DNA of 64,000 nt from Alphaproteobacteria bacterium (GTDB lineage Bacteria; Pseudomonadota; Alphaproteobacteria; Micavibrionales; Micavibrionaceae), in the NCBI GenBank assembly GCA_021775955.1, contig JAJFGU010000020.1, forward strand, positions 1-64,000. The letters run 5' to 3'. A program made the translations under genes and the position numbers. Under the pieces are notes generated by a model. It made no database searches. It was not told the DNA's origin and saw only the letters and a program-made list of their open reading frames with translations. Of this stretch, positions 43,593 through 52,578 are shown in pieces; the stretch's first letter is position 1, and each line of letters opens with the position of its first letter.

Positions 43593-43690
43593 GTCATTCC
43601 CTGAATTTTTGTCTATAAAAATTCTAAGGGAATCCATCTGCAACCCCATTGGATCACCTTAGAATTCGCCATACGAATTCAGGCGATGAC
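43593..43690. repeat. GTCAT...ATGAC palindromic repeat, copy 2 of the AATTTTTATA type
   Basis: A 98-bp unit beginning GTCATTCCCTGAATTTTTG and ending ATTCAGGCGATGAC, with two hairpins (CCCTGAATTTTT...AAAATTCTAAGGG; CACCTTAGAATTC...GAATTCAGGCG). It is of the same family as 39683-39764. Confidence 0.75.
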
Positions 43691-43704
43691 AGTTTATAAA
43701 AGAT

Positions 43705-43720
43705 CCCCGCTTTCGCGGGG
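43705..43720. repeat. Hairpin CCCCGC-tttc-GCGGGG
   Basis: A perfect 6-bp stem just beyond the phosphatase gene stop. The same stem, with a different loop, occurs in the unit at 16737-16806. It might act as a weak terminator, though no T-run follows. Confidence 0.5.
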
Positions 43721-43738
43721 AAGGCAGTATGAGTGGTA

Positions 43739-44215
43739 TCACACACCGAGTTCCTCTGCCAGTTGATCCAGCAGCGCGCCGACCCCCTTCTCGATTAACT
43801 GATACGTATGCTCGAAATCCTCCTTGCCGCCGTAATACGGATCGGGTACATCCTGGCCCTTATAATCCTCATGATAATCGAGCAGCAAAGCCAGCGCGGC
43901 CCGGGCCGAAGACGGCGCCATACGGCCGAGCTCGACATAATGCCCGCGATCCAGCGCCAGAATATGTGTAAATTCGTCAAAATCCCTGGCTGAAACCTTG
44001 CGCGCCTGCTGGCCTTCCATCATCACCCCCTGCTCCAGCGCCGCTTCAATGGAGCGGTAATCCGGCGGCTCACCGACGTGATAGGCTTGGGTCCCGGCGG
44101 AATCAATGTGGAAATGAGCCCCCAAATCCCGCGCACGCACAATATGCCAAAAAACCGCTTCAGCCGTGGGAGAGCGGCAAATATTCCCGGTACAGACAAA
44201 AAGAATGCTATACAT
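43739..44215 (-). CDS. Low-molecular-weight protein-tyrosine phosphatase
   Basis: A 158-residue LMW-PTP: the phosphate loop CTGNICRS is at residues ~8-15 near the N-terminus and the general-acid Asp is in DVPDPYYGG (residue ~120). These enzymes dephosphorylate tyrosine kinases of polysaccharide export or small substrates. No partner kinase is nearby. ATG at 44215 with a weak ribosome site. Confidence 0.92.
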   Translation of the reverse strand: MYSILFVCTGNICRSPTAEAVFWHIVRARDLGAHFHIDSAGTQAYHVGEPPDYRSIEAALEQGVMMEGQQARKVSARDFDEFTHILALDRGHYVELGRMAPSSARAALALLLDYHEDYKGQDVPDPYYGGKEDFEHTYQLIEKGVGALLDQLAEELGV

Positions 44216-44355
44216 TGCGCCAATTTCCCGTCATAACCAAAAACTTCGGGCCAAATAAATTCCTTGTGCTATAGGAATACGGACCCTAGGATACCCCGTT
44301 ATATATGCAAAACAGCCCGTGAGCGATATATATACGCTCGATAAAATAAAAGAAT

Positions 44356-45195
44356 ATGCCGACAAAAAAAGCAAATCTTGAAGCCGTTTCCGTAAGGCTG
44401 GCAAACTCTCAGCAGGAAATAGAGGAGGCCCAGCGCCTGCGCTATAAGGTTTTCTATGAAGAATACGATGCGACGCCAACCAAAGAAATGACCAAGCGCC
44501 GCCGGGATATGGATGATGTCGATGAAATTGCCGATCACCTGGTGGTGATTGACAATTCCTCCGGTAAAGAAAAAATTGTCGGCACCTACCGCCTATTACA
44601 GCGCGACGCGGCAAGCAAGCATGGCGGGTTTTATTCCAGCGGCGAATATGATCTTTCCAACATCCTCAACGCCGATATATCGCTTCTGGAATTGGGCCGC
44701 TCCTGCGTGTTACCGGAATTTAGGTCGCGTCCGATATTACAGCTCCTCTGGCAGGGCATTGGCGGCTATATTACCGAACATAATATCGAATTGCTGTTTG
44801 GCTGCGGCTCTCTGCACGGCACGGAGGTCACCAACATATCGCGGCCGCTGTCTTATATGTATCATTACCATCTGGCCGAAGAAAATCTCCGCGCGCGCGC
44901 GCTCGAGCACCGCTATATCAACATGGATATCATTCCAAAAGAGGAACTCGACCCCAAGAAAGTTTTTAGTGAACTGCCGCCGCTTCTCAAGGGCTACTTA
45001 CGCATCGGCGCGACCGTGGGCGATGGCGCAGTGATTGATCCGCAATTTAATACCACCGATGTATTTATCGTCATGCCGACCGAGGCCATGACCCAGCGCT
45101 ATCGCGCCCATTATGAGCGCAAAAATCAAAAACCCATGCCCGGCAGTACGGAAATCCCCCAGGACATCGCCGCCTTCGCCAGAGGAACCGCATGA
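44356..45195 (+). CDS. olsB: L-ornithine N(alpha)-acyltransferase (OlsB type)
   Basis: OlsB forms lyso-ornithine lipid from ornithine and 3-hydroxyacyl-ACP. The 279-residue GNAT-fold protein matches the family: AQRLRYKVFYEEYDA near residue 27, the metal/acyl region ADHLVVID, LELGRSCVLPEFR, and FGCGSLHGT. The next gene, olsA, overlaps its stop (ATGA), which is the usual olsBA arrangement. Ornithine lipids replace phospholipids under phosphate limitation in many alphaproteobacteria. Confidence 0.9.
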   Translation: MPTKKANLEAVSVRLANSQQEIEEAQRLRYKVFYEEYDATPTKEMTKRRRDMDDVDEIADHLVVIDNSSGKEKIVGTYRLLQRDAASKHGGFYSSGEYDLSNILNADISLLELGRSCVLPEFRSRPILQLLWQGIGGYITEHNIELLFGCGSLHGTEVTNISRPLSYMYHYHLAEENLRARALEHRYINMDIIPKEELDPKKVFSELPPLLKGYLRIGATVGDGAVIDPQFNTTDVFIVMPTEAMTQRYRAHYERKNQKPMPGSTEIPQDIAAFARGTA

Positions 45196-45974
45196 TCCGT
45201 TCTCTTGTTGCAGGCCTTAAGCTGGCCGGTTTTGCTGTGCTTTGTATATGGATACTTGTCTTTCAGGGCATCTTCCTTCTGCTCTATAAAGGCCCGGCCT
45301 CCTATATCATGCCCAAAATGTGGCACAACGGCGTTCGCAAAATTTTTGGCCTTAAATACAGGATAGAAGGCGAGCCTTATACGCAAGGTCAGACGATTTA
45401 TATGAGCAACCATTTGTCCTATCTTGATATTCAAATTATCGGCAGCGTGATCACAGGCTCCTTCGTTGCCAAGAAGGATGTCGAGACATGGCCGCTTTTT
45501 GGCCTGCTCAGCAAAATGCAACAAACCGCTTTCATCAGCCGCTCCAAGATTGATGCCGCAAAGGAAAAAGCGGTGCTGGAAAACATGCTGAACGAAGGCA
45601 AAAGTCTGATCATCTTCCCGGAAGGAACCTCGACCGACGGTCAAAACGTGTTGCCGTTTAAATCCAGTCTTTTTTCAATCGCCTTCATGGGGCATAACAA
45701 AGATCTGGTTGTCCAGCCTGTGACTTTAAGCGTTGAAAGTGCCGATGGCCGCCCCGTCAAAACCCAGGATGACCGCGATTTATATGCCTGGCATATCGAT
45801 ATGACCACGGAAATGCCGGATCATCTGTGGCGCTTTGCCAAAAGTTCGGGCGCTACGGTGGTTTTAAAATTCCACCCGCCTTTGAAGGCTTCCGACTATA
45901 ATGACCGAAAAACACTTGCCAAGATATGCCATGACAACGTAAGCAAGGGGCTGGAAATGGCCCAGGCGGCATAG
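45192..45974 (+). CDS. olsA: Lyso-ornithine lipid O-acyltransferase (PlsC family)
   Basis: OlsA adds the second acyl chain. A membrane anchor (residues ~10-32) precedes the acyltransferase motifs NHLSYLD (NHxSxxD variant of HX4D, residue ~77) and FPEGTSTDG (residue ~140). Coupling with olsB supports OlsA rather than a general 1-acylglycerol-phosphate acyltransferase. Length 260. Confidence 0.88.
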   Translation: MIRSLVAGLKLAGFAVLCIWILVFQGIFLLLYKGPASYIMPKMWHNGVRKIFGLKYRIEGEPYTQGQTIYMSNHLSYLDIQIIGSVITGSFVAKKDVETWPLFGLLSKMQQTAFISRSKIDAAKEKAVLENMLNEGKSLIIFPEGTSTDGQNVLPFKSSLFSIAFMGHNKDLVVQPVTLSVESADGRPVKTQDDRDLYAWHIDMTTEMPDHLWRFAKSSGATVVLKFHPPLKASDYNDRKTLAKICHDNVSKGLEMAQAA

Positions 45975-46008
45975 CATAAACAAAGAAAAACAAACCAAGG
46001 AGAACACA

Positions 46009-46236
46009 ATGTCTACAATCGAGCCCGAAGAAGTATCCAGACTGCAAGCCTATATGCAGAAAGTATACAGACATGACGGTATCGCCTTGAAAATGCGTGA
46101 AAAAGCCGAAGATTCTGTGGAAGTTATCATCAATGGCGAATTCATCGGCATCATCTATAAAGACGAGGAAGACGGCGACACCTCCTATAATTTCAATATG
46201 GCTATTCTCGATATCGACCTTCAGGAAAGCGCCTGA
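46009..46236 (+). CDS. DUF3126 family protein
   Basis: A 75-residue soluble protein that fits DUF3126, a small family of alphaproteobacteria: VSRLQAYMQKVY, then EVIINGEFIGIIYKDEEDGD and NFNMAILDIDL. Function unknown. AAGGAG is well placed before the ATG. It follows olsA by 34 bp. Confidence 0.88.
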   Translation: MSTIEPEEVSRLQAYMQKVYRHDGIALKMREKAEDSVEVIINGEFIGIIYKDEEDGDTSYNFNMAILDIDLQESA

Positions 46237-46326
46237 TACGAGCCAACACCCCATATCCTTTGCCTGATCACCCTAAAATTTGCTAAAATTAAGGATATTA
46301 ACGGTAAAAGGCACCTGGGTGAGCAA

Positions 46327-46788
46327 TTGTTGGGCAGAAACCCTCTGATATTTACAACTTTTCTCTTTATTTCTGCGGGCTTAACGGCCCCAACCCTTGG
46401 CGCTGAACAGCTCCGTTTTGATCAAACCATCTCCCAAAGAGCGCAAAAAAATATCCATCTCCATATGCAAGGTGAGGATGTTAAGATCGCTGGTATAGAC
46501 CTGAACGAAGACGGCATGGATGAATTCATCGTCAGCAACGCCGATTGCACCAAGGTAAAACAGAATTGCACCTATTCTATCCTCGCCGATAAAGACAACA
46601 ATCTCATCACCCTGGGCACCATCAAAGCGCGCACGCTTTTGCTGGGCGATAGCTATTCCCACGGCATACGCGATATCCTGGCCTATGATAACGACAGGAA
46701 TGATTTCGATTACACACTATATGTTTGGGAACCGACGCTCTCTCGTTATACAATAGGCTCTGGAGCAAGGGGCGCCAATGGTCATTAA
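46327..46788 (+). CDS. Hypothetical exported protein with an EF-hand-like loop
   Basis: The start is probably TTG at 46327 (no ATG is available before the signal peptide, residues ~1-25, ending TLGAEQ). The mature part has IAGIDLNEDGMDEFIVSNADC, an Asp-rich calcium-type loop (D-x-N-x-D-G-x-D-E) as in dockerin or FG-GAP repeats, and a matching AYDNDRNDFDYT near the end. Its 3' end overlaps the start of the 1009-residue gene by 11 bp, so the two are probably co-expressed. No family recognised. Confidence 0.65.
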   Translation: MLGRNPLIFTTFLFISAGLTAPTLGAEQLRFDQTISQRAQKNIHLHMQGEDVKIAGIDLNEDGMDEFIVSNADCTKVKQNCTYSILADKDNNLITLGTIKARTLLLGDSYSHGIRDILAYDNDRNDFDYTLYVWEPTLSRYTIGSGARGANGH

Positions 46789-49700
46789 AACCCGCAAGAA
46801 ACATATGCTTGGGATGCTGTCATTTTTGGCAGCCTTCATTTTCACCACACATGCCTATGCACAATGCCCGCCAGGAATTCCCTGCACCGCCAAGCTGCCT
46901 CCACCGAACGCTAACCCGCCACCTCCGCCAGCCAATGCGGCGAAGTCTGACAGTCAAGCCTGCGATGCCGATTTCATGAACCAGATATATGCCCGCGCTT
47001 TCCTTGAGGCCGAGCGTGAAGTTGTCATCAACCAGACCGTATTCCGCAAACCCGATAGCGTTCTTGAATATACCTGCTTCGACCAATTTGTCAGCATAAC
47101 AGCCAATGAAGCCGGGCCGCTTTTTACTGAAACCACAGCCTTCAAAGACAGAAAAGTTGACATCAGCGCCAAAGGTGCAAACTCTGCCGGCCTGTTACCG
47201 GCCGCAGTAAGCGAAATAGCGGCCAAGCCGCTGGAACAGCTGGAAGCAATATTGCCCGAGCTCTCTGCTGATGATTTTATAGCAACCCTGAAAGAGGCCG
47301 GACTTTCAAAAGTGAAAGATCTCTCACCGGAAGCGCTTCTTGGCCCGATCATTAATTTCTCCCCCAGCCAGATTCAAGACAAGATTAAAGAGCTGCCAAA
47401 AGCGATACAAAAAGTCATCGAAAATCAAATCGAAGCAGTCTTACCGCCAGAGATACGACAGCTTGTTAGCAGCAACCCTCTTGCCAATGCAGAAGAGCTT
47501 ATCACCGGCATAAAAACCCTCGATCCTTTAGAGCTCAGCTCGCGCTTAAAGGACGTAGCAGGAGATCCGGCTGACCTCCTCAACCTCCTCCCTGACAATG
47601 TCCGCAGCGGCCTTAATGTACAGGACATTGTTAATACATACGCTGATAAAACCTTAAAGCAGGTGCAAGATAGTCTATCGAAGCTGAAAAACGCTACCAC
47701 CTTACCGTCGGGAACACTAACCGGCATATTTGACAACATTAAATCTGTTGCAGACAAAGCTAAAGCATTGGGCGCCATATCCCCGGCAGAACTACTTAAC
47801 TTTCCAAAAACCGATCTCAAAACCATCCTGACCAAAATTACACCCGTTAACATGCCCGAATTCATCAACAACCTGCCGGACATAAGTGTAAACGCCCTTC
47901 AAAAAGATGTCTTTATAGATACATTGAGTGACTACACCCCGGATGAATTTGCTCAGACCTATAACGCCCTTAAGGATGGCGCTCAAAAGGCTGTGTCTTC
48001 TGACGTAATAAAAGGCGTTGTGGCCAAATACACACCGACTGAGGCGGCCACTTTCTACAACAATTTAAGTGCGCAGGCAAAGGCAGCGAGTAATGTACAG
48101 GAAGCGCTAACAGAGGCCTTTAAAACCTACACCCCTGATGGCGCAGTGGAGGCCCTGAACGGCTTTACGCAGGAAACAAGACAGCAACTGGGAGAAAAGT
48201 TCTTTAAGGATACCATTAACAATATGATCCCAAGCGATAAAGTCGCGGCCCTGACAAAACTTTCCAAAGAAACCATAGAAGGCTACTCCGACACCGCATG
48301 GACAGAAATCTTGGCTCCTTTATCTGAAAACGATTTTGTCACTTCCGTAAACAATATGCTGCCCGAGGCCAGAGAAGCCCTATCCGGCGTTGCCATTACC
48401 AGCAAGCTTGCAAACTTGCCCAACCCAACTGCCGTGGTAAATCAGCTGACAGGCCAGGCCAAAAACCTGGTGCAGAAAAAAATTGAAGATGCTCTGCCGC
48501 CCGCTGTCAAAAACCTGATTAGTGGCGACTCCTTTGCCTCAGCCAGCGAGATTCTTACGGATTTGCAAAACCTGACTCCTGACGCCGCCCTTTCAAAGAT
48601 ACCCGGTTTGCTACCTGATCAGGCATCGAAGCTCCTGACCGTTCTACCAACCCTTACAGTCAGCAACTTCGTCCCAGGCGGACTGGCCAATGCTGTAAAT
48701 TCATTTGGCAAGGACAAGGTTGAGATTGTCAAAAACTTCACGGAAGGAATTGTTAATTCCGCCCAAATCGGTGAGTTTACAGCCATTTTTGCTACAGATA
48801 TCAATGTCGACGATGCCGTTGGTATTTTTACTTCTTTTTCTGATAAGGCAACAGCAGCTTTCCCTGCTTTTGATCAGGCGCAGATTTTTACCACCACGTT
48901 TACCGGTGATGAATTCAAAACATTCGCCACCAGCTTACAAGGGCAAATACTGGGCAACTTTGATACAGTCGCTTTTACCGGCGGCGTGGAAGCGCTCGGT
49001 GCTCAGGCCGCACAATTATTTGATGCGTTTAACAAGGATCAGGCGATAGCCTCCTTAAATAACTTTCTATCTCCCTCCATTCCGTCCCTCTTCTCAAACA
49101 TTAGCGTACCCACGCTGAATCTATCGCTGGGCTCTCTGGGAACCGGCGGCATAACCAGCGCACTCAATGGTCTTGGCGGCGGCTCATTCGGTTTTGGCGG
49201 CGGTATACAAACAGTTATTCCTTTCAATGTCTATTTAGGCGGCACGAAGCTTGACACATCCTTGCAGGCGGGCGTTCTCAGCAGTCTTTCAAAATTCGTG
49301 AACTCCAATTTTGCCCATGATTTCCTTGGCGGCGCAGCCGGCATCAACAGCGAGCTCCAAACAGCAATCGGCAGCAGCAACTACACCTGCCTAACCATGC
49401 AGCAGGTATGGCAGTTGGCCAAATGTCGTAATTTTGCCCTGGATGACGCTTTCTTAAGCTTTAAAGATATGACAATCACGGACCCGCGCGCATTGCCACA
49501 AATCTGCAGGGGTACAACAATTACAAGCGCGCTCATTAACGTCGCAGAAAATACGAATTTCGAATATGTCAGATTTGATCCGGTTTCCAGCCATCTTGAT
49601 CTTTTGTTACCGCCTGGCGTTCTCTTGAACGGCGAAAAGGTAGAATGCGGAAAACCCGTTCCAACCGGGCTACAAGTTGAAAAACTGGATTATGAGGTTG

Positions 49701-49807
49701 ATGAAGAGGGCAATGTCACAATTAAAACCATTGCCACCTATGACGATAAAGTTTGTTCCAATCCAAGCTGTTACTATGATTTTGGCAACAATCAATGCAG
49801 TGAATAG
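46778..49807 (+). CDS. Large exported helical protein, 1009 residues, paralogue of the next gene
   Basis: A signal peptide (ending AYAQC; the first mature Cys is followed by a Pro-rich stretch PPPPPA) is preceded by AAGGGG. Residues ~65-120 (ARAFLEAEREV, DSVLEYTCFDQF) and ~835-1009 (NSNFAHDFLG, QVWQLAKCRNF, KVCSNPSCYYD) are homologous to the 338-residue protein downstream. Between them lie about 700 residues of irregular helical units with recurring phrases such as LSPEALL, LPPEIRQLVSS / LPPAVKNLISG, YTPDEFAQTYN / YTPTEAATFYN and TPDGAVEALN. The terminal domains are Cys-rich and so suited to the periplasm or surface. Function unknown; adhesin or scaffold is speculation. Confidence 0.8.
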   Translation: MVIKTRKKHMLGMLSFLAAFIFTTHAYAQCPPGIPCTAKLPPPNANPPPPPANAAKSDSQACDADFMNQIYARAFLEAEREVVINQTVFRKPDSVLEYTCFDQFVSITANEAGPLFTETTAFKDRKVDISAKGANSAGLLPAAVSEIAAKPLEQLEAILPELSADDFIATLKEAGLSKVKDLSPEALLGPIINFSPSQIQDKIKELPKAIQKVIENQIEAVLPPEIRQLVSSNPLANAEELITGIKTLDPLELSSRLKDVAGDPADLLNLLPDNVRSGLNVQDIVNTYADKTLKQVQDSLSKLKNATTLPSGTLTGIFDNIKSVADKAKALGAISPAELLNFPKTDLKTILTKITPVNMPEFINNLPDISVNALQKDVFIDTLSDYTPDEFAQTYNALKDGAQKAVSSDVIKGVVAKYTPTEAATFYNNLSAQAKAASNVQEALTEAFKTYTPDGAVEALNGFTQETRQQLGEKFFKDTINNMIPSDKVAALTKLSKETIEGYSDTAWTEILAPLSENDFVTSVNNMLPEAREALSGVAITSKLANLPNPTAVVNQLTGQAKNLVQKKIEDALPPAVKNLISGDSFASASEILTDLQNLTPDAALSKIPGLLPDQASKLLTVLPTLTVSNFVPGGLANAVNSFGKDKVEIVKNFTEGIVNSAQIGEFTAIFATDINVDDAVGIFTSFSDKATAAFPAFDQAQIFTTTFTGDEFKTFATSLQGQILGNFDTVAFTGGVEALGAQAAQLFDAFNKDQAIASLNNFLSPSIPSLFSNISVPTLNLSLGSLGTGGITSALNGLGGGSFGFGGGIQTVIPFNVYLGGTKLDTSLQAGVLSSLSKFVNSNFAHDFLGGAAGINSELQTAIGSSNYTCLTMQQVWQLAKCRNFALDDAFLSFKDMTITDPRALPQICRGTTITSALINVAENTNFEYVRFDPVSSHLDLLLPPGVLLNGEKVECGKPVPTGLQVEKLDYEVDEEGNVTIKTIATYDDKVCSNPSCYYDFGNNQCSE

Positions 49808-49858
49808 AGAGCACAAAACGGAAAAGCTATTTGCGCATAAGGGGTTTATTTTAGTAAA

Positions 49859-50875
49859 ATGAATATTGAGGGAAAAAGGGCCGGTTTCATGACATTATTT
49901 AGCTATAACCACAAGCTTCGCTATTTGGCAGTTTTTTTGCTGATCTTCACGTTTCTTGCGCTGCCCCACAAAGCAGACGCCCAGGGTAGTCAGACTTTTG
50001 GCGGGAACAGCGGCACAAGCCCCTCTCTACCGCCAACGTCCTCCAATAACCCGCAACAGTTTTTTGTTCCCGGTGGAGGAGCAGGCCCAGCCCCGGCTAT
50101 TGCCGACTCACCGTGTGACCCAACCTATTTTGATTCCCTTGAGGCCAGAGCCTGGCTTGAAGCACAACGTGAAATAACACAAAACCAGAATTTGATCTTT
50201 AAAGCCGACAGCGTGCTGGAATATACCTGCTTTGATAAATTCGCCAATGTCCTTGCGACACAAGCCCTTAGCTTATTCAGCGAAACAACAAAATGGGGCA
50301 CCATTCTAAAGGACGACAGCATGGACAATGCACTACAGGCCCTGGTTGGTGCCGCTGTGACCGATTACCTCGATTCAAATTTCAACCACAACTTCCTTGG
50401 AGAAAAATGGACATACATTACCCCAGAGCCGACAGGGGACACTGACTATGCGTCACAAGCAATTACCGGAGGCTCTTACAGCTGCGATGTAATGGCAAGA
50501 GTCTGGGCGCAGGCCAAATGTATGGACTTCATAGAATACCCGGCTGAGGATGGTTTCTTTACCTTTACACAATATGGAGAAGACGAAGACAAACGCTATC
50601 TTCCCAGCCGCTGTAACAAGGAAGTACGCTGGAACAGCATGTTGCCCACGGCTTTGACCGCCCCGCCCTGGAAAGATGATAAGGTAAAGACCTATCTGGA
50701 CAAACTAGACCCCAGCAACTGCGGAAAAGCGGCCTACCAGCCGATCGAAACCGGTGTAACGGTCAAACGCTCGCAAGGAACCGTTACGGATTATAAGGAA
50801 AAAGTCTGTATTCAACCTGGCTGCTATTATGAGCCAAGTGGTTTAAATACGGGTGCCTGCAAACCAAAACCTTAG
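49859..50875 (+). CDS. Exported Cys-rich protein, 338 residues, short paralogue
   Basis: It has a signal peptide (ending ADAQG) after either ATG 49859 or ATG 49889 (the latter has AAAGGG upstream), then a Ser/Pro/Gly-rich linker. The shared domains follow: EARAWLEAQREI and DSVLEYTCFDKF (residues ~98-125), DSNFNHNFLGEKW (~170), ARVWAQAKCMDF, and the Cys-rich end KVCIQPGCYYEPS. It is the same scaffold as the 1009-residue neighbour without the long insert. It lies 51 bp downstream of it. I know no named family. Confidence 0.75.
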   Translation: MNIEGKRAGFMTLFSYNHKLRYLAVFLLIFTFLALPHKADAQGSQTFGGNSGTSPSLPPTSSNNPQQFFVPGGGAGPAPAIADSPCDPTYFDSLEARAWLEAQREITQNQNLIFKADSVLEYTCFDKFANVLATQALSLFSETTKWGTILKDDSMDNALQALVGAAVTDYLDSNFNHNFLGEKWTYITPEPTGDTDYASQAITGGSYSCDVMARVWAQAKCMDFIEYPAEDGFFTFTQYGEDEDKRYLPSRCNKEVRWNSMLPTALTAPPWKDDKVKTYLDKLDPSNCGKAAYQPIETGVTVKRSQGTVTDYKEKVCIQPGCYYEPSGLNTGACKPKP

Positions 50876-50881
50876 AAACTG

Positions 50882-51181
50882 TTAGTGGTACTTGCCTGAG
50901 AGCAAACCTTTAAGATCACCGCCCATAAAATTGGGGTTTGTTTCAAGAAATTTAAGAACGGTCTCCATATTCTTTTGACGGTCAACCGGAACGTCTCTGG
51001 AAATACTGGCCGGAACCTCTTCTTGCGGGGTGGAAAGAAGCTTTTCCCTGATACCAAATAAAAGCTCCGGATGCTCGTCCTGCAACTTGTCTCTGGTCTC
51101 ACGAAACTGCTTTAAGGCATTTTCCTTAATTTTTCCAGTTCCCTTTTTGCCGCGTATCCGTTTCACACTCGTATCCTTCAT
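50882..51181 (-). CDS. Small basic hypothetical protein, 99 residues
   Basis: A Lys/Arg-rich N-terminus (VKRIRGKKGTGKIKENA) leads into a charged helical body (FRETRDKLQDEHPELLFGIREKLLS) and ends FLETNPNFMGGDLKGLL. There is no signal peptide. It is convergent with the exported-protein gene, 6 bp apart. The ribosome site is poor and no family is recognised; coding is likely from composition. Confidence 0.55.
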   Translation of the reverse strand: MKDTSVKRIRGKKGTGKIKENALKQFRETRDKLQDEHPELLFGIREKLLSTPQEEVPASISRDVPVDRQKNMETVLKFLETNPNFMGGDLKGLLSGKYH

Positions 51182-51273
51182 TGATATGTAATTGCAAAAG
51201 TCGGCGATAAAGCCCTATATATACTCTTAGGTTAGCGCCTAAAAGCTTAATATATAATTACGTCCTGAGGAAT

Positions 51274-52578
51274 ATGATAAAAATGTACCGCAGTTTGATG
51301 TCTGTCAGTCGGCCTGCTTTGCTCCATTTACTGGATAGGCGCAGCCAAAAAGGCAAAGAGGACCCCAGCCGCCTTAGTGAGCGCAAAGGCACAGCCGGCC
51401 GCAAGCGCCCTGCGGGAAAGCTCGCCTGGGTCCATGCCGCCAGTGTCGGTGAGGCGCAATCGGCACTGATTTTAATCGAAGCCCTTTTAAAGAAAAACGA
51501 GGCTTTGAACATACTGGTTACCACAGGCACCGTGACATCAGCCAAAATGATGGCTAAAAACCTGCCCGAACGTGCCTTTCATCAATTTTATCCGCTTGAT
51601 CACCCGGATTGGGTTGACTCTTTTTTGAGCCACTGGCATCCCGATGCGGTTTTCTGGATGGAATCCGAGTTGTGGCCCAACATGCTGCTGGCAATCAAAG
51701 AGCGCAACATCCCCGCTGCTCTGATCAATGCCCGCTTGTCGGAGCGCTCTTACAAGACCTGGAGAATCTTTGGCCGCGCCGCCAAAAACATTCTCGAAAC
51801 ATTCTCCATCATCCTGACGCAAAACGAAAAAGAAGCGCAGCGTTTCAGGTCCCTAAAAGCGCCCCATGTACTCACCACAGACAATTTGAAATACAATGCC
51901 AGAGCTTTGGGATTTGATGAGAAATCTTTAACCGATTTATCGTCGATGACCGCACGCCGTCCTTTGTGGCTCTACGCCAGCACTCATGACGGTGAAGAGG
52001 CTCTGGCCTGCGGTATTCATCAGATTTTAAAAGCCACTATGCCGGACTTGCTGACCGTCATTGTCCCGCGCCACCCCGACAGGCGCGAAAACATCGTCAA
52101 GACCTGCGAGAGCTACAACCTTAACACCCGCTTGCGTGGCGCGAACCATGATTTACCGCAACGCGAGGATGACATCTACATCGCCGACACATTAGGCGAG
52201 CTCGGCCTGTTCTACCGTTTAAGTCCAGTGGCCTGCATCGGAAGATGTTTCAGCAATGATGGCGGCGGCGGCCACAACCCGGTAGAGGCCATGCAATTAA
52301 ACTGCGCGGTTTTGTTTGGCCCCAACGTCCAGAACCTGCAGGAAATCTATGATGAAATTGACGCCGTGCATGCAGCAATCAAGGTCAACACAGAAGAACA
52401 ATTCACCGAAACTCTGCGCGATCTGCTGAACAACCCAAAAGCCCTGCAGGATGTTCAAACCAATGCTGTTAATTTTGCACATGAAAAAGCGAAGGTTCTG
52501 GTCCGGGTTCTGGATGCGCTGGAACCGATATTGGTGCAATCCGGGATAGTCAAAGAAGGTGACAGAGAATGCGCCTGA
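51274..52578 (+). CDS. waaA: 3-deoxy-D-manno-octulosonic acid (Kdo) transferase
   Basis: WaaA adds Kdo to lipid A precursor at the inner membrane. Family marks: KGKEDPSRLSERKG, WVHAASVGEAQSAL, LVTTGTVTSAKM, FYPLDHPDWVDSFL, WMESELWPNML, INARLSERSYKTW, NLKYNA, STHDGEEAL, and VPRHPDRREN. GT-B fold, 434 residues. A TGAGGA site lies just before the ATG; a second in-frame ATG is at 51283. It overlaps lpxK by 10 bp. Confidence 0.94.
   Translation: MIKMYRSLMSVSRPALLHLLDRRSQKGKEDPSRLSERKGTAGRKRPAGKLAWVHAASVGEAQSALILIEALLKKNEALNILVTTGTVTSAKMMAKNLPERAFHQFYPLDHPDWVDSFLSHWHPDAVFWMESELWPNMLLAIKERNIPAALINARLSERSYKTWRIFGRAAKNILETFSIILTQNEKEAQRFRSLKAPHVLTTDNLKYNARALGFDEKSLTDLSSMTARRPLWLYASTHDGEEALACGIHQILKATMPDLLTVIVPRHPDRRENIVKTCESYNLNTRLRGANHDLPQREDDIYIADTLGELGLFYRLSPVACIGRCFSNDGGGGHNPVEAMQLNCAVLFGPNVQNLQEIYDEIDAVHAAIKVNTEEQFTETLRDLLNNPKALQDVQTNAVNFAHEKAKVLVRVLDALEPILVQSGIVKEGDRECA

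Noticed and set aside
45126-45644. Minus-strand frame of 172 codons opposite olsA
   Set aside because: Antisense shadow; olsA motifs on the plus strand are clear.
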